A program made the translations under genes and the position numbers. This document shows positions 1-12,600 of a stretch of DNA of 64,000 nucleotides, one piece after another. The notes below the pieces were generated by a model, which saw nothing but the letters and a program-made list of their open reading frames with translations, was not told where the DNA came from and searched no databases. Source of the stretch: Lunularia cruciata (taxonomy: Eukaryota > Streptophyta > Marchantiopsida > Lunulariales > Lunulariaceae); the NCBI GenBank assembly GCA_948567375.1, contig OX419757.1:64852001-64916000 (forward strand), written 5' to 3'. Position 1 is the first letter of the stretch. Each line of letters opens with the position of its first letter.

Positions 1-1945
1 GTAAATTTTAATTCTTTGTGTTATCGAATCACTGTAAAGTCTTCTATTATACATTTTAAAGATGTAAAATTTTAATTACTCACAATTTTATAAACTTTCA
101 AATTGTACGGAACCATTTCATTGCTAATCAATTCTTCTCCACGGGTATCTATAAAATATCTATGGATTGTCACTAAATGGTTAAAATTTTCTGTTCTACA
201 TTTAAAGGATGTAATTTGAATCTATTTAAAACTGGGCGCCCCACTGGATTTGACTGGATTAGATCGAAGTTGGAGGTTCGAAGCTTGAATTATAAGTCCC
301 ATCTACCAGCTCCTGAGTTTCGAGCACTCCAAAATTCAATGTGCAAAGGTCAACGTTAGAAATTCGGGCTTGGCAACCACAAACTACCTGGAAAGTTAGG
401 CATAGTTTTGAATGAGACCTGAGCAGCTGCTCCACGTTCAGCCAGATTCTATGCATGTTTGCAGTTTACGACTGCTGCGGCAACTATTTCGCTTTACAAA
501 TCAACATCGTCTCTAACTCAACATGAAAGGTCCGTTTACCGAGATCGAAATTTCTCTACGAAGGCACCACTGTCACGAACGGCAAGAATCAACTTCCCTT
601 CCTTCCAGATTACCACGAAAGACCACATATGTCAGCGGGTAGGTTTCAGTGGCTGTAGCTTTCAAGTTCACCGAAGCCTTTGATCGTCATTGTTCTTTGC
701 TGAGAATTCAATCAAGTCTGTCACGCAAACTCTGGTTCGATGCTGCACCAAATGTGAATTTCACGACCAGACTCCAGCACTGAAATGCGTCTTCAATACG
801 TCGCCTTCACGACTGATAGACAGTGCTGCTCGTTTCGAGACCTCGACAAGGAAGAAGGTGGAAAAGTTGTCGCTATTAGAACAAATAGCCAGTGCTTCTC
901 GTCACGAGAAATCTCAAGAAGGAAAGTGTTGAAAAGGCTTCTAGGCATTTGCGTCGTCCCCAAGTGTGAAACCCAGAGGACGGTAATACTTCTGAAGTTC
1001 ACCCAGTCTGCGCCGCCTTTGATAGCTATAATATGTTATTACGATGGTTGAAGAAACTCGATTGCTGGCAGCATTCCTAGATAATACCTCTGCACTGACA
1101 CGTAATAAAATTGTAAGGGCGGCCGCTCATCTCATCCATATGTTAACGTTGGATCTCAAGGCAATCAGTCCCCAATATACTGTGGTCATGCTAAAGAATG
1201 GTGGGGTCAGATTAAATTGTGGGTGTAATCTCGGTTTCAATATGCGCAGGTCATAATTTATAAAGTTTCGACAGAGGAGAACTGGAGTTTAGCTGAAAGT
1301 TGGAAGTGGGGATATTCCTGCTCATTGAATCACCTTTAAGTTAGTTCAGCTTGGAAATGTTAGTACCCGTCCACTGCTCATAATCAATCTACTTATGAGT
1401 TTGAGGCCTCCTGGCTGTCCTTTTGAGGTGTTTGTTGAAGTAGGCGATTAGTGTGAATAGGAAAGACATGTACAGGTATATATATAGTTACATGCCTAAC
1501 TTGCTAATTTGGTAAATTCTTCCGAAACAGGGGAGGCTCGGCCAGTATCTCTCAACTTCCAAATAAAACACAAGGAGGCGAACATCTGAGTGCAAGTTAC
1601 AGGATGGTGAAGATTGATTCTTGGATCATACAGTTTTCTCGTAGTTGCAAGAGTATTCGCTGAGCGGATAAGGACTACATTCCTGCATACAGTGAACCAT
1701 TCTGCACGTGTCTTTCCTCACGCTACCTTTATATGTCTCCAAAATCACACTGATCAAGTCCTGACTATCATTTCGGTGTTCTTAATGCAACTGTCCTACT
1801 CTGATCATCCGAAGCTTGGAGTATCACTAAGTTTCTAGTCTGGGCAATTCAAATGATCTGTTCAGTCTCATCGGAATCTTGCCCAATTATGTTAATCTTT
1901 TCGGGTCACTTGTTATCAGGTGAATGATTCAATTTATGAGTTACA
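1..1945. other. No assignable gene
   Basis: Several short open frames (60-88 codons) lie on both strands, none with a recognisable domain, and they overlap one another in conflicting frames. I see no promoter, repeat or RNA gene that I can support. The stretch precedes the hydrolase exon of the NLR relic and may hold its lost 5' exons or 5' flank. Confidence 0.5.
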
Positions 1946-2925
1946 TTGTCCATCTCCCTCGGAAAACTCAAATTTGGATATTGTGTTTGTCATGGTCTCC
2001 AATTCAACACCGATTCAGAAGTGAATTGCGATATCTGCTTATCCACCTGGACATGTTGGAACAATATGGCCTCAGTGTTGGCTTGCTCGAGATTATCCAA
2101 ACTCGCGCATATTGATGGTATCATATGATGGCAGTGTAAAGAAGAATGATGCACAGGGGCGGATGGATCTTTACTTGGTGGCAGAGAGTGTATTACATAA
2201 TCTTCTCATGACAGTTATGGGTCAAGCAAGACGAGTGATACTTATTGGGCATAGTTTTGGCGGGTTGGTGATCAAACAAGTGTGCTTATTGGCAGACAAG
2301 AGTAAGTCCAGATAACGTGCAAACTACTCTTGCAGAATATTAGACTCATATTCTACTTTGGTACTGCTCATAGAGGAAATGAGTTTACCGAGCTAGTCGA
2401 GAGAATCCTTACTCTTGGTGGGAACCTGGGAAAATACATGGTAGCACTCGGCGATGTGTGCTCAAGGCTTCATCAAGAGTTTCAGGATCTCTGCAACTGT
2501 CATGAAGAATGGGAAGTGGCTGGATCAAATCCTACAGATCTGGTAATTACTTACCAATAATGTGATCAGTTTCCGCCTTAGCGCTGCCTTGAAGAACTCG
2601 AACATTCATTCGAAGATCTGTAATTCTCAAATCAGATGATAAAACCGTATGTTATTTGTGTTGATTTGCTCATTGGAGACGGTAAGATGTATTTACCGAG
2701 TGCCTTTGTTCTTATTCAATCCTTAATATTTTCTCTCATTTTTCTAGGAATATCCACCTTCGCGTGTGATAGTTCCAGAGGCATCCGCAAGATGCAAGAA
2801 CTTCGCTCTAGTTCGCAACACAGATCACTTCTCACTCTGCAGACTTTCCGAAAGAACTTCGACCAGCTATAGTAACTTGACTCGGTTGATTAAAATTTAT
2901 TGATAGTTACAGGCAAAGTGGCATT
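1946..2925 (+). pseudogene. Alpha/beta-hydrolase domain of the NLR relic
   Basis: A SERAC1/DUF676-like serine hydrolase fold in broken pieces. An oxyanion-type CHGLQ stretch lies near 2000. The frame then shifts to one reading WPQCWLARDYPNSRIL from 2067, followed by the nucleophile elbow GHSFGG at about 2250. After a damaged region at 2300-2335 a further piece contains YFGTAHRG and ends at a donor (exon end 2542). The next exon starts at 2748 and carries VPEASARCK and then DHFSLCR, which would supply the catalytic histidine, ending at a stop near 2922. Ser and His of the triad are visible; the Asp is not assigned. The 34-nt gap at 2302-2335 looks like an intron by its ends but is too short for a plant intron, so I treat it as damage. 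Confidence 0.75.
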
Positions 2926-3118
2926 TAATTTAGGCATTGCCTATGGGATCTGATATTGGTTCCTAAATATGAGATTCCCAAGATTCCCAAGTTTACCCAC
3001 ACTTGAAGTGAAACAGCCTAAAATGTCAGTCACACTAATGTGGACTAACTAAACAGTGCAAACCTGCCCAGACAGCACAGGATGGAAGACCGAAAGGAGC
3101 ATTTCCGGCTAACATCAA

Positions 3119-4218
3119 ATGCTCCCAGCTCTCTCGGTTGGATTGGATGTCTTACTGGACGAGATGCAGCGGAAGTTGAAAGATATACGAATCCTGTGCT
3201 TTTGGGGCATGGGAGGGATCGGGAAAACAGCATTATCTAAGGCAATTTTCAATCGTCTACTCTCCACCTTTGAATACACCTTTTTTGCAATTAGTGTGAA
3301 GTTCATGCCCGGAAGCGAGGACGAGTTGGAGAAGGAGTTGTTATCCAAGTTGCATTATCGTGGGAAGAAAATGACCAATTTCTGGAATGATTTGCAGGGG
3401 AAGAAGCTTCTGGTGATATTGGATGACGTGGACAAGGATAGGGATACTCATCTACTTCAGAAACTTTCGCTTATTGCACCCGAAGGTCGATTCATTTTGA
3501 CGTCTCGTGACAGACAGTTGTACAAGATGATAGATGATAAAATCGGCATTCATCCCATGAAGCCCTTGCATTATCAAAGTTCCAAGTATTTGTTCAAGTG
3601 ACCTACATTTCCTGATACTCCCGTGCCTGTCTCACTGGTCAATTGCTTGGAAAATATTGTTCGGCAATGCGAGGTTTGCCTTTGAGTTTGGAAGTTGTGG
3701 GCAGATATTTAAGGTTGAATGAATCATTGGATTTGTGGGTCGAAACTCTGAAAGCACTACGTCGAGCAGAAAGCTATCCTGGATCTGCGAAGCTATGGAC
3801 AACACTAGAAGTGTCCTACAATGGTCTCCAACCCGAGGAACAGGAGATGTTTCTGGATGCTGCAACGATTTTCTCCCTTGATTTTGATCATCCTCATGTG
3901 ACTTTCCGCGAAGTTAAACAATTCTGGGTAGGGATGTACAAGCTTTCGGCAATCCATTGGCAAACTTTGGTGGATCGCGGGTTCGTTTACGACGTGGACA
4001 ACGAGGATAACAAATCTCATGACCATATGAGAATGCACAAACATATGAAGTCCATGGGCCCACGAAAAGCAGCCACAACGAGGATCTACATAAACCGGTG
4101 GGAAGGGTCTGAACTCATTGGAATAGAGAGAAGGATTTCCTTCGAAGATATCCAACTTGAGGCAATTGTTTTCTTCCAGGCTTTTGGCGTGTACTTCAAA
4201 TTGGTGACAAATTGGTAA
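3119..4218 (+). pseudogene. NB-ARC domain of the NLR relic
   Basis: ATP/ADP-binding switch module of plant NLRs. The P-loop GMGGIGKT is at 3206-3229, kinase-2 LLVILDDVD follows at about 3412-3438, and the RNBS-B-like GRFILTSRDRQ at about 3487. The frame is lost between 3599 and 3642. A second frame carries GLPLSLEVVG (the GLPL motif) at about 3670 and then the helical part, ending with LVDRGFVYDVD and MRMHKHMKSMG, the position of the MHD-type motif. The aspartate-rich kinase-2 motif is intact. The break between RNBS-B and GLPL alone would abolish the protein. The order and motif quality leave little doubt about the family. Confidence 0.88.
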
Positions 4219-4589
4219 ACCACTGGTTCATGAAATGGCCGCGTTTGCCTTTCTTAACTATGCTAGGTGTGAACTGGCTTAGCGAGCTCTGCCTTCTCTT
4301 TCTCTTTACCGTTGGTGGAAGATTTTAAGTGAGGTTGGTTTATAAAGGTATGGAGGTTAAGAAAAACATACTCACTTGTACGTCTCTTATTCTTGGCAGC
4401 ACCTAGATGGTCTCTTTACATAGAATGCTTTTAATACCCTATTTGCAGGGCACAAACAAAGACCTAATTAGAACGAAACCAACTTCACTAATTCGTTGGG
4501 CAGATGCCAAAAGCAGGAAATGAGAGCGTTGGTCGTTGTCGGGGATTTGGTCGTGGTCATGTGGTGTCGGGACATGTTACCATCCGTTG

Positions 4590-5760
4590 GGTAGACATTT
4601 GCAAAATGAAGAACTTGCGGTTTTTGTTTTTGGGATTCTGCTATGTGAGAGAGATGGTTCCCCTAAAGAATTACTACCCAGTCAACTTGTCTTTTTAGAA
4701 CTTTCAGATGTCGAGTTAAAGTTAAACCGCACGAAACCCCCACCACAAGTCAGTCCCTGACGATACCAAGTTTCCTTAAGCCGGAAATTTCCAAATCAAA
4801 TCAAATCCTTGTCAGCTATCCCATACTTACTGCTGACCCAGTTATCCAAGTGCTAGCACTCGCTCCTGATGCGCTAAACCCTATTAACCATCGGCATGAA
4901 ACCGATGTGCATACGATCGGTCCTTCCTTAGCTGTTCATTTTACCGCTATTTGCCACTTGAGGCATCTGCGAATGCTTCGCTGTTACATGGGCCATGAAA
5001 CTATAGCCTTGCCAGATTCTTTTGGCAATCTAAAGCAACTACAAGTTCTTTTTCTCCAGGGCGTAAAAATACCTTAGCCGGAAACTTTTGGCGAATTGAC
5101 AAAGTTGAGAATACTTGACCTATCAAGCATAACAGGTCTGACAGAGCTGCCTAGCAACTTCGGGGACTTCAAATGTCTCAAACACCTGTCTTTGACGAAT
5201 CTTAAACTTCTTTCCGCATACCTAACTCTTTTAAAGAACTTCCGAGTTTAGAGTCTCTCTCCATCACTAAATCGTCTACAAAGACATTGCTCGATTTTTC
5301 ACCATCTTTCGACCGTTTAAAGCGCTTGGAAGTGCAATCCTGTAATTGGTTAGAACTGTTGCCCGAATCCATAGTTTACCTAAGTGGTCTAGCTTATTTC
5401 GATCTTTTGTACTGTCCAAAGTTGAAACAACTCCATAAGGACATATACTCATATGTTGTCCTATACTCATAAGACAACTCTCAATTTTTCGAGTGCTCAA
5501 CCTACTTCATCTACCTACAGACAACATCCGAAACTTAGAGAGTCTAGCTTTTCTGGAACATCTGAGTTTAAGAAGGTTAGGAAAACTGACATGTTTACCA
5601 GTTCTACCTAAACCTGGTCCATTACGTCGTTGGATAGTATTAGTTCTGCAATCAATACCGAGGCTAATGAATTTGCCTTCCTTTAAGGCACTAGAGTGCA
5701 CCATAGTTTTTGAAAAGTGTAAATTTCTTTTTATTTTTCGTTGTTTTTCTAAAGATCCAA
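4590..5760 (+). pseudogene. LRR region of the NLR relic
   Basis: Several short frames read as leucine-rich repeats: MKNLRFLFLGFC at about 4606, HLRHLRMLR at about 4960 followed by LPDSFGNLKQLQVLFLQG, then after a stop ETFGELTKLRILDLSS, and further LKRLEVQSC / LPESIVYLSGLAYFDLLYC (about 5317-5430) and NLESLAFLEHLSLRRLG (about 5530). The repeat pattern is the roughly 23-24-residue plant cytoplasmic type. At least four frame changes or stops divide it. It supplies the ligand-sensing C terminus in intact NLRs. No intact downstream exon is seen after 5760. Confidence 0.75.
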
Positions 5761-6778
5761 TATGTTTACAATACTGGATCTTTAAGAAAAAATGCACAAT
5801 AAAAATAAATTAATAGATTCAATATGTCTTATCAAGGATGGAAGATGGTCTTGTACCATTTACGTGCATCACAAGGAGAAAACGGGCCAAGACTGGAAAG
5901 GAAGAAAAAGGGAAGGAACAGAAGGAATGAACCCAAGGGGGTTGTACATTGTAGATAGAGAAAGCTCCACACCAAAGAAGTATGAGGACAAAGACCTTTG
6001 CCACTACCAACCTTTGGCCTGACATACCTTCATTGCCATCATTCTTGGGTGTTGCAATATCCTTGGCCAAAGGACACCTTTGGCCTAGGAGCCAGTCAGT
6101 TCAAACATAATTATGGCTCTCTCAATGTGTTGCCGTCAGGGCAAGGAACAATAAGTAATAACCGTTTGATTGTACTCAGAAGCTCACATGTGTGAATTGC
6201 AACCACTCACCCAAGGTGCACTTACCAAAATCTAGTAATGGCTGAACCCACCCTTTCATATCAAATATGGTAGTCATTTTTTACTTTTACAGAGTTAGAG
6301 AATCACAAGCCTTGCTTTGTGTAAGAATTCCAGCATCTTCACTAAGGAGTGTAAGTGTTTGATGACTTAGAGAGATTGAGAGAGTGGGTGATAGAGTAGT
6401 TATACACTCCATCTAGTAGGTTGTCTGCTCACCTCCAAGTTAGACAGCTATGGGCATTGTAGTGAACAGAGTGCCAAAATAGCACAGATAATTATCCAAG
6501 ATAATTTTGAATTGCCCACAGTGAACAAGTAGTACTCTCTTGTAGAGAGGACTCGATCTGCAACAAGAACTTAGTCTTCCTACTACCAAATTAGGAATTG
6601 AGTGACCAAACAATGTTGCAGAAGGTTCCAAATAATTGAGATCCATGGTAGATAACTTAAGAGACAATGTCTGTGCTTGGACCAAAGAGCAATGGAGAGA
6701 GGTTTAGTGACCAAATAAATCACCGCTGGATGCAATACTCTAGACACTCTCTGGACTTGCCCTGATGCAAGCATAGAG
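5761..6778. other. Unassigned, probably repeat-derived
   Basis: No convincing gene. Short frames on both strands carry no domain I recognise. Composition and the following gag-like block suggest an old transposon remnant, but I see no terminal repeats. Confidence 0.35.
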
Positions 6779-7420
6779 GTGAGATTTAAAGCCTTTTTCA
6801 AGGAGGATCGAACAATCAATAGGTGTGCAATAGGAAACTATAACAATATTGTTTGGAGAGCTATTGTTGAACCTATCATGAAGTTGTTCAAGTCAAAGTC
6901 AACAACATACTTGAACAACAACCATGATATCTTCTTTGAGTACCTTTACAAAGGAAGACCTATCAATTGGGCAGAGATGTTCTATAATTGAGTTTGCACA
7001 TTGTGAGTGTACATGAATGAAGACAAAGGGGCAACACTTCTCTCTCCCTTTGTCCTTCATTTCTATGTAGATGCATTTTCTCACCAAGGAGGAGCACAAG
7101 AGGTATTCTTCCCACTTCTTCCTCAAGGTGTACTTCACTTTGCACCCGGATACAAAGTTTATTTACAAGTAGTACAGATTGGAGGACAAGGAGCTTAGGT
7201 TGAAATTTAGAGGTTAGGGAAAATTTGTGGAGGTGGAAGAAGCCCACAACACACTTGGCTACAAGGAGAAGCAGAAAATTCCTGCCATGCCAAAGGCAAA
7301 GGATAAGAGAGCACAGATGAGTTGGCAAGGATTTCATGGAAGATGAGGATAAAGCCCAAGATAAGAGTGAAAGGACCATAAGCAACAAAATTTTCACTCA
7401 AAAAATACTCTCTTTGGACA
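6779..7420 (+). pseudogene. Gag-like retroelement relic (uncertain)
   Basis: Two plus-strand frames separated by a stop near 6990 read on from each other: RPINWAEMFYN, then GATLLSPFVLHFYVDAF. Charged, lysine/glutamate-rich frames continue to about 7420. Fixed blocks of this sort followed by a charged tail resemble the N-terminal (gag-like) proteins of plant repeats, but I cannot place it in a named family. No zinc knuckle or protease is visible downstream before the chromovirus fragment at 8609. Confidence 0.3.
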
Positions 7421-8608
7421 ATGAGGAGAGAATAACAAGGATGAAGAGGTACAATCAGCTCTCGTAGGAAAATTCAAGGAGGAGATCCCAGTTTGGGAAT
7501 GTATGATGGCAAGGTGTGGCCATTAGGCACCAAAGGACCAAGAAAAGAATGCCAACAAAGAAGCAAGACCTTTAGAGCCAAGAATCAAAGGGGCATTTGA
7601 TACAAGAGGAGTTAGCACAAGAGGAGTTAGCCAAGCCTGTACATGGATAAAGGGAAATGCAACAATGCTCTTGCATAGGAGGCCTTTAGGCTGAAATACA
7701 AAGAAGAAGTCATCCAATGGAAATACAAAGAAGACATTTTGGAAGTGGCAGGACAAAGAGAAGGAGATTCACCTTGAGCAAAGCCAAAGAAAAAGGGACT
7801 TAAAGAGCATCTAAAGGCTCAAGATCAGGAGGTGGACACATTAGAGAGAGAATTGGAGCACATGAAGATCATCATGGTTGCCGTAAAGGTTTTCCATGCA
7901 AATTACATGGGATTTCTAGAAAACTCCCATTGTTAGATCTCCTTTTGGAATGGAGACAAAAATGATACCTAGGTCTTAAGCCCATTTTAAATTATGTTCA
8001 CATTTTCTGATAATCAACTATTGAATGCAAGGATTCCCATGCTCCATGGTGCAGATTGTCAAGATTTTGAGTAATTGATTGAATGTCTAATTGAGTAAGT
8101 GGTGAGGAAACATGCATTAGGGATGAAAGCGCTTGAGTGTAAGAAGACATTATTTCTTGATTGGGGTGTTGGATCATCATAGAAGTAAGGCAATGTGTTG
8201 AAGGGCTAAGTTTATTCTAGAGCATTGAGAGTATCAAAAAATCAAAAGATTAGACTATTGATCAATTTAGAAACTCATCTGAGGTTGAACCTTCTATGAA
8301 AGGTAGTACATAGTCTCCAAAGTTGTTGTTGATACAATGACATGATCTTGGAAGTGAAGTAACCTTTGGGGAAATGATGGACTTTGTGGCTTGTTACATA
8401 CCTTTGAGGTGAAATGATCTATGAGAAGAAGTGACCTTCATAGAGAACTGAATCGTCAACTTTAAGAACAACTTGGAATAAATCTATCATGAGAGTGATT
8501 TTAGTTCTACTTTTTCCATAGTGTGCCATAGTGGATGGCACTACCCTCTTATGGAAGTAGTTTTTGCCCAAGAGGTTATATAGGCAATAATAAGAAAACT
8601 AAGATTTC
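7421..8608. other. No gene seen
   Basis: Purine-rich sequence with many stops in all frames and no motif, probably a continuation of the old element to the left. The junction with the truncated chromovirus lies near 8609. Confidence 0.35.
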
Positions 8609-8692
8609 TTTCTCAAATTTGGCCAAGATCCGCTTGTTCCAAATTCTCTTCTTGCTCCCCCTCCATCTCAGGTTCCTCATACTTTCACATTC

Positions 8693-9255
8693 TTGACCAC
8701 TATATCCCAATCTCTCCAACAAGCCAAGTCTCACCTCCTTGTTGCTCAGAATCGCCAAAAACAATATGCGGACCACCATCATCGTGATTTCACCTTTGAA
8801 GTTGGTGATAAAGTCATGATATCCTCTAGTAACCTCCCTCTCCCACTTGATACCCAAGTTTGTAAACTTGACCCTAATTGGATAGGACCCTTTGATATCA
8901 CCCAAATTGTCTCTCGTGTTGCTTATCGACTTACCTTGCCTTGTCACATGCGTATACATCCTATCTTTCATGTTTCCAAGTTGAAATCCTTTGTTCCTAA
9001 CCCCTCTTCCTTTTCCTCTTGAGTCCAACCTCCCCCTCTTCCTATCCCTATCAATGATCATGAGGAGTACAAAGTTGATTGTATCCTTGCACGTTGCCAT
9101 ATTCAACAAGGCTGTCGTCAACATACGAAGTACAAGGCCCTTTGGAAAGGATATCTCTTTCATGATGCTACATAGGAACCTCTTTCTCACCTCCAAAATG
9201 CACAGACGGCCATCCAGGAATTCAAAGCTTCACAAGCAACAAGGACGTCACCAAC
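8693..9255 (+). pseudogene. Integrase C-terminal domain and chromodomain relic
   Basis: Plus-strand frames carry the integrase C-terminal (GPY/F-like) module: FEVGDKVMISSSNLPL, then NWIGPFDIT and HPIFHVSKLK. After one stop and frame change comes a chromodomain beginning DHEEYKVD at about 9058 and continuing YKALWKGY, then HDAT, a stop, EP. In the copy at 25808-25810 the stop position is TGG (Trp), so the TAG at 9173-9175 is a G-to-A change at a conserved aromatic residue. A chromodomain fused to integrase is known to bind methylated histone tails and direct insertion to heterochromatin. Confidence 0.82.
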
Positions 9256-9271
9256 TAGCGGCGGGGGAATA

Positions 9272-9683
9272 TGTAACAATATGGAGTTTAGCGACAAAGT
9301 TAGTTGGGCTTACAAAGAAGCACATAAGACAAATTAGCCTAGAATATTCCGGAAGTATCTAGAAAGCTTCTTGGGAAGCTTCCCAGCTAGCTTAGCTTGC
9401 ACCTCAAGTAAGTAGCTTCTAGAAGCTTCCAACTAGCTTAGCTTGCATGCCAAGTAGGCAGCTTCTAGAAGGAAGCTTCTTGAGAAGCTTCCTAGTTAAC
9501 TTTGCTTGCACTTTAAGAAAGCGGCTTGAGGAAGCTTCTTGAGAAGCTTCTCAAAGGCCTTGTATGCTACCTATAAATACCAAAGCCAAAGCTCATGCTA
9601 GGCACTTGGAGTTTTCACTCATTCAAGTGTCCCAATGTGAGTTTCCATTCTCCTATTCCTCTCCTTGGATTTGATCTTTTACA
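9272..9683 (+). repeat. Chromovirus LTR (412 bp)
   Basis: Starts TGTAACAATATGG and ends TTTTACA, matching the two 423-bp LTRs at 20682 and 25989. It contains repeated GAA/TTC palindromes (GAA 9342-9344, TTC 9347-9349, GAA 9352-9354, and further copies up to 9550) and a clean TATA box TATAAATA at 9572-9579. No target duplication can be tested because the 5' end is missing. Confidence 0.88.
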
Positions 9684-12600
9684 CTTGGTCTTGCACTACC
9701 TCATCTCCAATTGAAAATTTTGAGGGGTGGAAGGAAGATGATAATTATCTAAGAGTAGACAATGGTCACTTGCCTACCATTGGATACCAATATCGAAACC
9801 ATATCACTCTTTTGTGAAGGGATAAATATTGTTATGCTTGTACTCCTTCACTTTGTAGCCATATGGAATGTCCACAATGGCAAGGCTTACTTGCACTACA
9901 TCAAGAAGTCTTTTAAAATATAACATATTTGTAATGATAATAAATTATTACACTATACCAATCTTAGCTCTCAATTGGTGGATATACTCCCTTGATCTAG
10001 ACTCCTCAAGAAATTTATCCTAATTTCTCTACACTTTTCTACTTTGATGCCAAAGAACTTTTACCTCTTCAATTGAAGCCTGAGCTTTTGGTTCTTAAAA
10101 CATTTAGTGCGTGCAACCTTCTTTTGCTTTAAATCCGTATCCTCCTAGAAAACAATATATATTTTAGTTGATTTTGAATTCCATCTTCACTCAAGCAACC
10201 TTCAAGCATAAGGATATAATGTAAGAATTAAGGAAAGAAAATTACTTGCCAATAATTCTTCAAAGGATACATAATGCTCATAAGAGTTTCTCCAAGAATG
10301 AAGATGGTGTATCTTTGTTTCCTCCTCCCAATCTACCATTAACAAAAACTCATATTTTTCTTTTGTCTTAATGTCAAAGACTTTCTTTCTTTGGCATTCC
10401 TTTCACATCTTCTCAATGATCAAGTCCTTAATGGCAATTTGAATCAAGTGTCAAAGTATTTGACAAATGTCTTGAAGATATGTCATATGATAACTTTATC
10501 TCCTCCTATTTCCTTGGTTCTTTTGCACTTTTGAAAACTTTACCTTTTATTTCTTGATTTCTCCCTTTTTCCATATGTCAAGGATTTTCTACTCAACATC
10601 CAATAATTTGAATGTACTTAAAGGAATTTAGAAAATGTTGATTTTTTTCATGATGATTTTTTCTAAAGTTGCAATAGCTTTATTTCAAGGTTGAGGAACT
10701 AGGGCCTTTTTCAACTCTTGTATCTACTTGTAGCACTCTTTAAGAAAATTTTGATGGAAATACTCTAACTTTTGGATATGGCTCATCTATAGGCAAAATT
10801 ATGGTATACACTGTCATCTTTCTAAAATATAGGCATGCATTTTCAAAAATTCAACCTAGATAAAGAAAATTATAATGCAAAAGTGGACCAAAAGAGCTAG
10901 ACTTCCTCAACACCTTTGACTTTGTTGTAACAATGTGGTTATACCAGGAATAGAGTATTTCTTAGGGTTCAAAGCATCATAGGTGTAGTTTGACTGAAAT
11001 TTTCCTCTTGGTAAACAGCTACAATAAAAATATTGCATGAGTAGGAGTTGATCATCATTATACTCTTTGGCAACAAGTGTGCAAAGCCTCATGGAGTTGA
11101 TTAATCTAGAAAGCTAGCTAGATAGTTTCATAGCAATGGTGTTTGCATGGTAAGATATCTACTCTTGGTTGTTGCCTTAATCTAGAAAGGTAGTTAGACA
11201 TGTTCATAATACTAGTTTGGCCTTGATAAGACATCTACTATTTGGTATTGCTTTAAATCTTGTCAAACTTATCTATCCTCTAATACTCCACTTCATCAAC
11301 TCTTAAAAGTACTTGGAGCTAGGTTAGTGTAATGGATATGTCTGTCACCATTTCATAAACTGCTCAAACTAGAAGGACTTGTTAGATTTTCATCATCATC
11401 CTCCAAGGAGTCTATTGCCTCCTCAATATTTGGCACTACAACATTTTCTTCCCTTTTATTCTGCTCAAAGATTAGTCTTATCCCCCTGCTTTGTTTGCTT
11501 GGATGTATCTTCCTTTTTTCAATAAATCATTGTAGCTTTTCCTCGTGACACTCACATAGAACTCAACCTAAATATTAGCTTCTTCACCATCATCTCCTCA
11601 ATAATTGTCAAGCTTCTTGACTTCTTGGTATAGAATAGACAACCACACTTGCCTCTTGATTACCTACTTTAAATTTAATGGCATTTCAACAAGTTATCTT
11701 TCCATGCCATAGAATTTCAATGTAAACCTCCACAAAATATTTTAAAAAGTTATGACTTGGATAACAAAAAGAAAGTTCAAGAAGAAAAAGTAGAATATTT
11801 AGAAGTAAGAAACTTAAGTAAAGACTTATTTTACCCCAACTATATAACATATATAAAACAAAGATTGGTTTTTGTGCAAGATTTTGTAAGAAAAAATGTA
11901 CAAATTGAACGACAAAGGTACCTTGTGCATCATGCATATAAACTACCAAATGTGTTTTATCCATGCTTGTGATTTTATGTGCATAAAACCAAGTACATAT
12001 TTTTGGTGGGAATGCATAATGGAGAATAAAAGATTTGAAGCACAAGATCATTATGTCATTCTCTTTGGCACATCCTACCATGTAAATAGGGGTGAAAATT
12101 TACAAGTTGCATCATATGTGCAAAATGTCAAAGAAAAAATAGCATGAACTTGCAAAAAATCTCCTAATATACCTTACTAAATTATGAACTAGCAAAGTAG
12201 TCTAAAGAAATGATACTAACTTGATTCTTGGCAAATAGCATAGCAAAGTCAAAACTCTACCAGTTATCTTGCAAAGGATGCAAAATTGCACTTTTTAAAT
12301 TTGAACATTGAATAACAGCAAAGTGTCATTTATAATTTATAAAATCTAATAAACACAAAACCCTAGATGTTCACCTTAGTCATAACATCTTTTATAATTA
12401 AACTAATCTACACTATACACTTATTCCTTGGGTAAATTCACCATAGAACCAACTGTATGTTATTATTACTAAAGCACCCCTTAAAAATCATTTTGTTTGA
12501 ATCTAAGGTGCAGAGGATAGCATAGCTATCATATTGCAAATACGATAAGGAAGAAAGTACCAAAATAATTGTAAATTTCATCATTTTGGGAATCAAAGGT

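Larger units (their letters stand above)
1946..5760 (+). pseudogene. Hydrolase-NB-ARC-LRR (HNL-type) NLR pseudogene
   Basis: A decayed intracellular immune receptor. Three blocks lie in the expected order on one strand: an alpha/beta-hydrolase (about 1960-2925), an NB-ARC nucleotide-binding domain (3119-4218) and leucine-rich repeats (about 4590-5760). Known NLRs with an alpha/beta-hydrolase instead of TIR or coiled coil at the N terminus are described from non-seed plants. The reading frame changes near 2065, 2300-2335, 3600-3642 and several times in the LRR, and stops occur between blocks, so I call it a pseudogene. A real intron remains at 2543-2747 (GT..AG, phase 0). Alternatively these are remnants of two adjacent genes, but the strand, order and spacing favour one. 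Function in intact relatives: pathogen sensing by the LRR and an ATP-switched NB-ARC; the role of the hydrolase is not something the sequence shows. Confidence 0.75.
8609..9683 (+). mobile_element. 5'-truncated chromodomain Ty3/gypsy (chromovirus) fragment
   Basis: Closely related to the full element at 20682-26411: the sequence from 8609 on matches 25240 on (integrase C-terminal part, chromodomain), then continues through a purine tract GCGGGGGAATA at 9261-9271 into one LTR (9272-9683). Everything upstream of the integrase C terminus is missing. This copy keeps the normal 3' end of the family and so shows what the purine tract of the other copy should look like. Confidence 0.85.

Noticed and set aside
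2302-2335. Apparent GT..AG intron of 34 nt in the hydrolase
   Set aside because: Too short for plant splicing; treated as a frameshifted or damaged stretch.
8576-9196. 206-codon minus-strand ORF
   Set aside because: It is the opposite strand of the integrase C terminus and chromodomain, which has clear homology to 25330-25900 on the plus strand.
11686-12147. Hydrophobic minus ORF (131 codons) and overlapping plus ORFs
   Set aside because: Low-complexity AT-rich sequence with conflicting frames on both strands and no motif.
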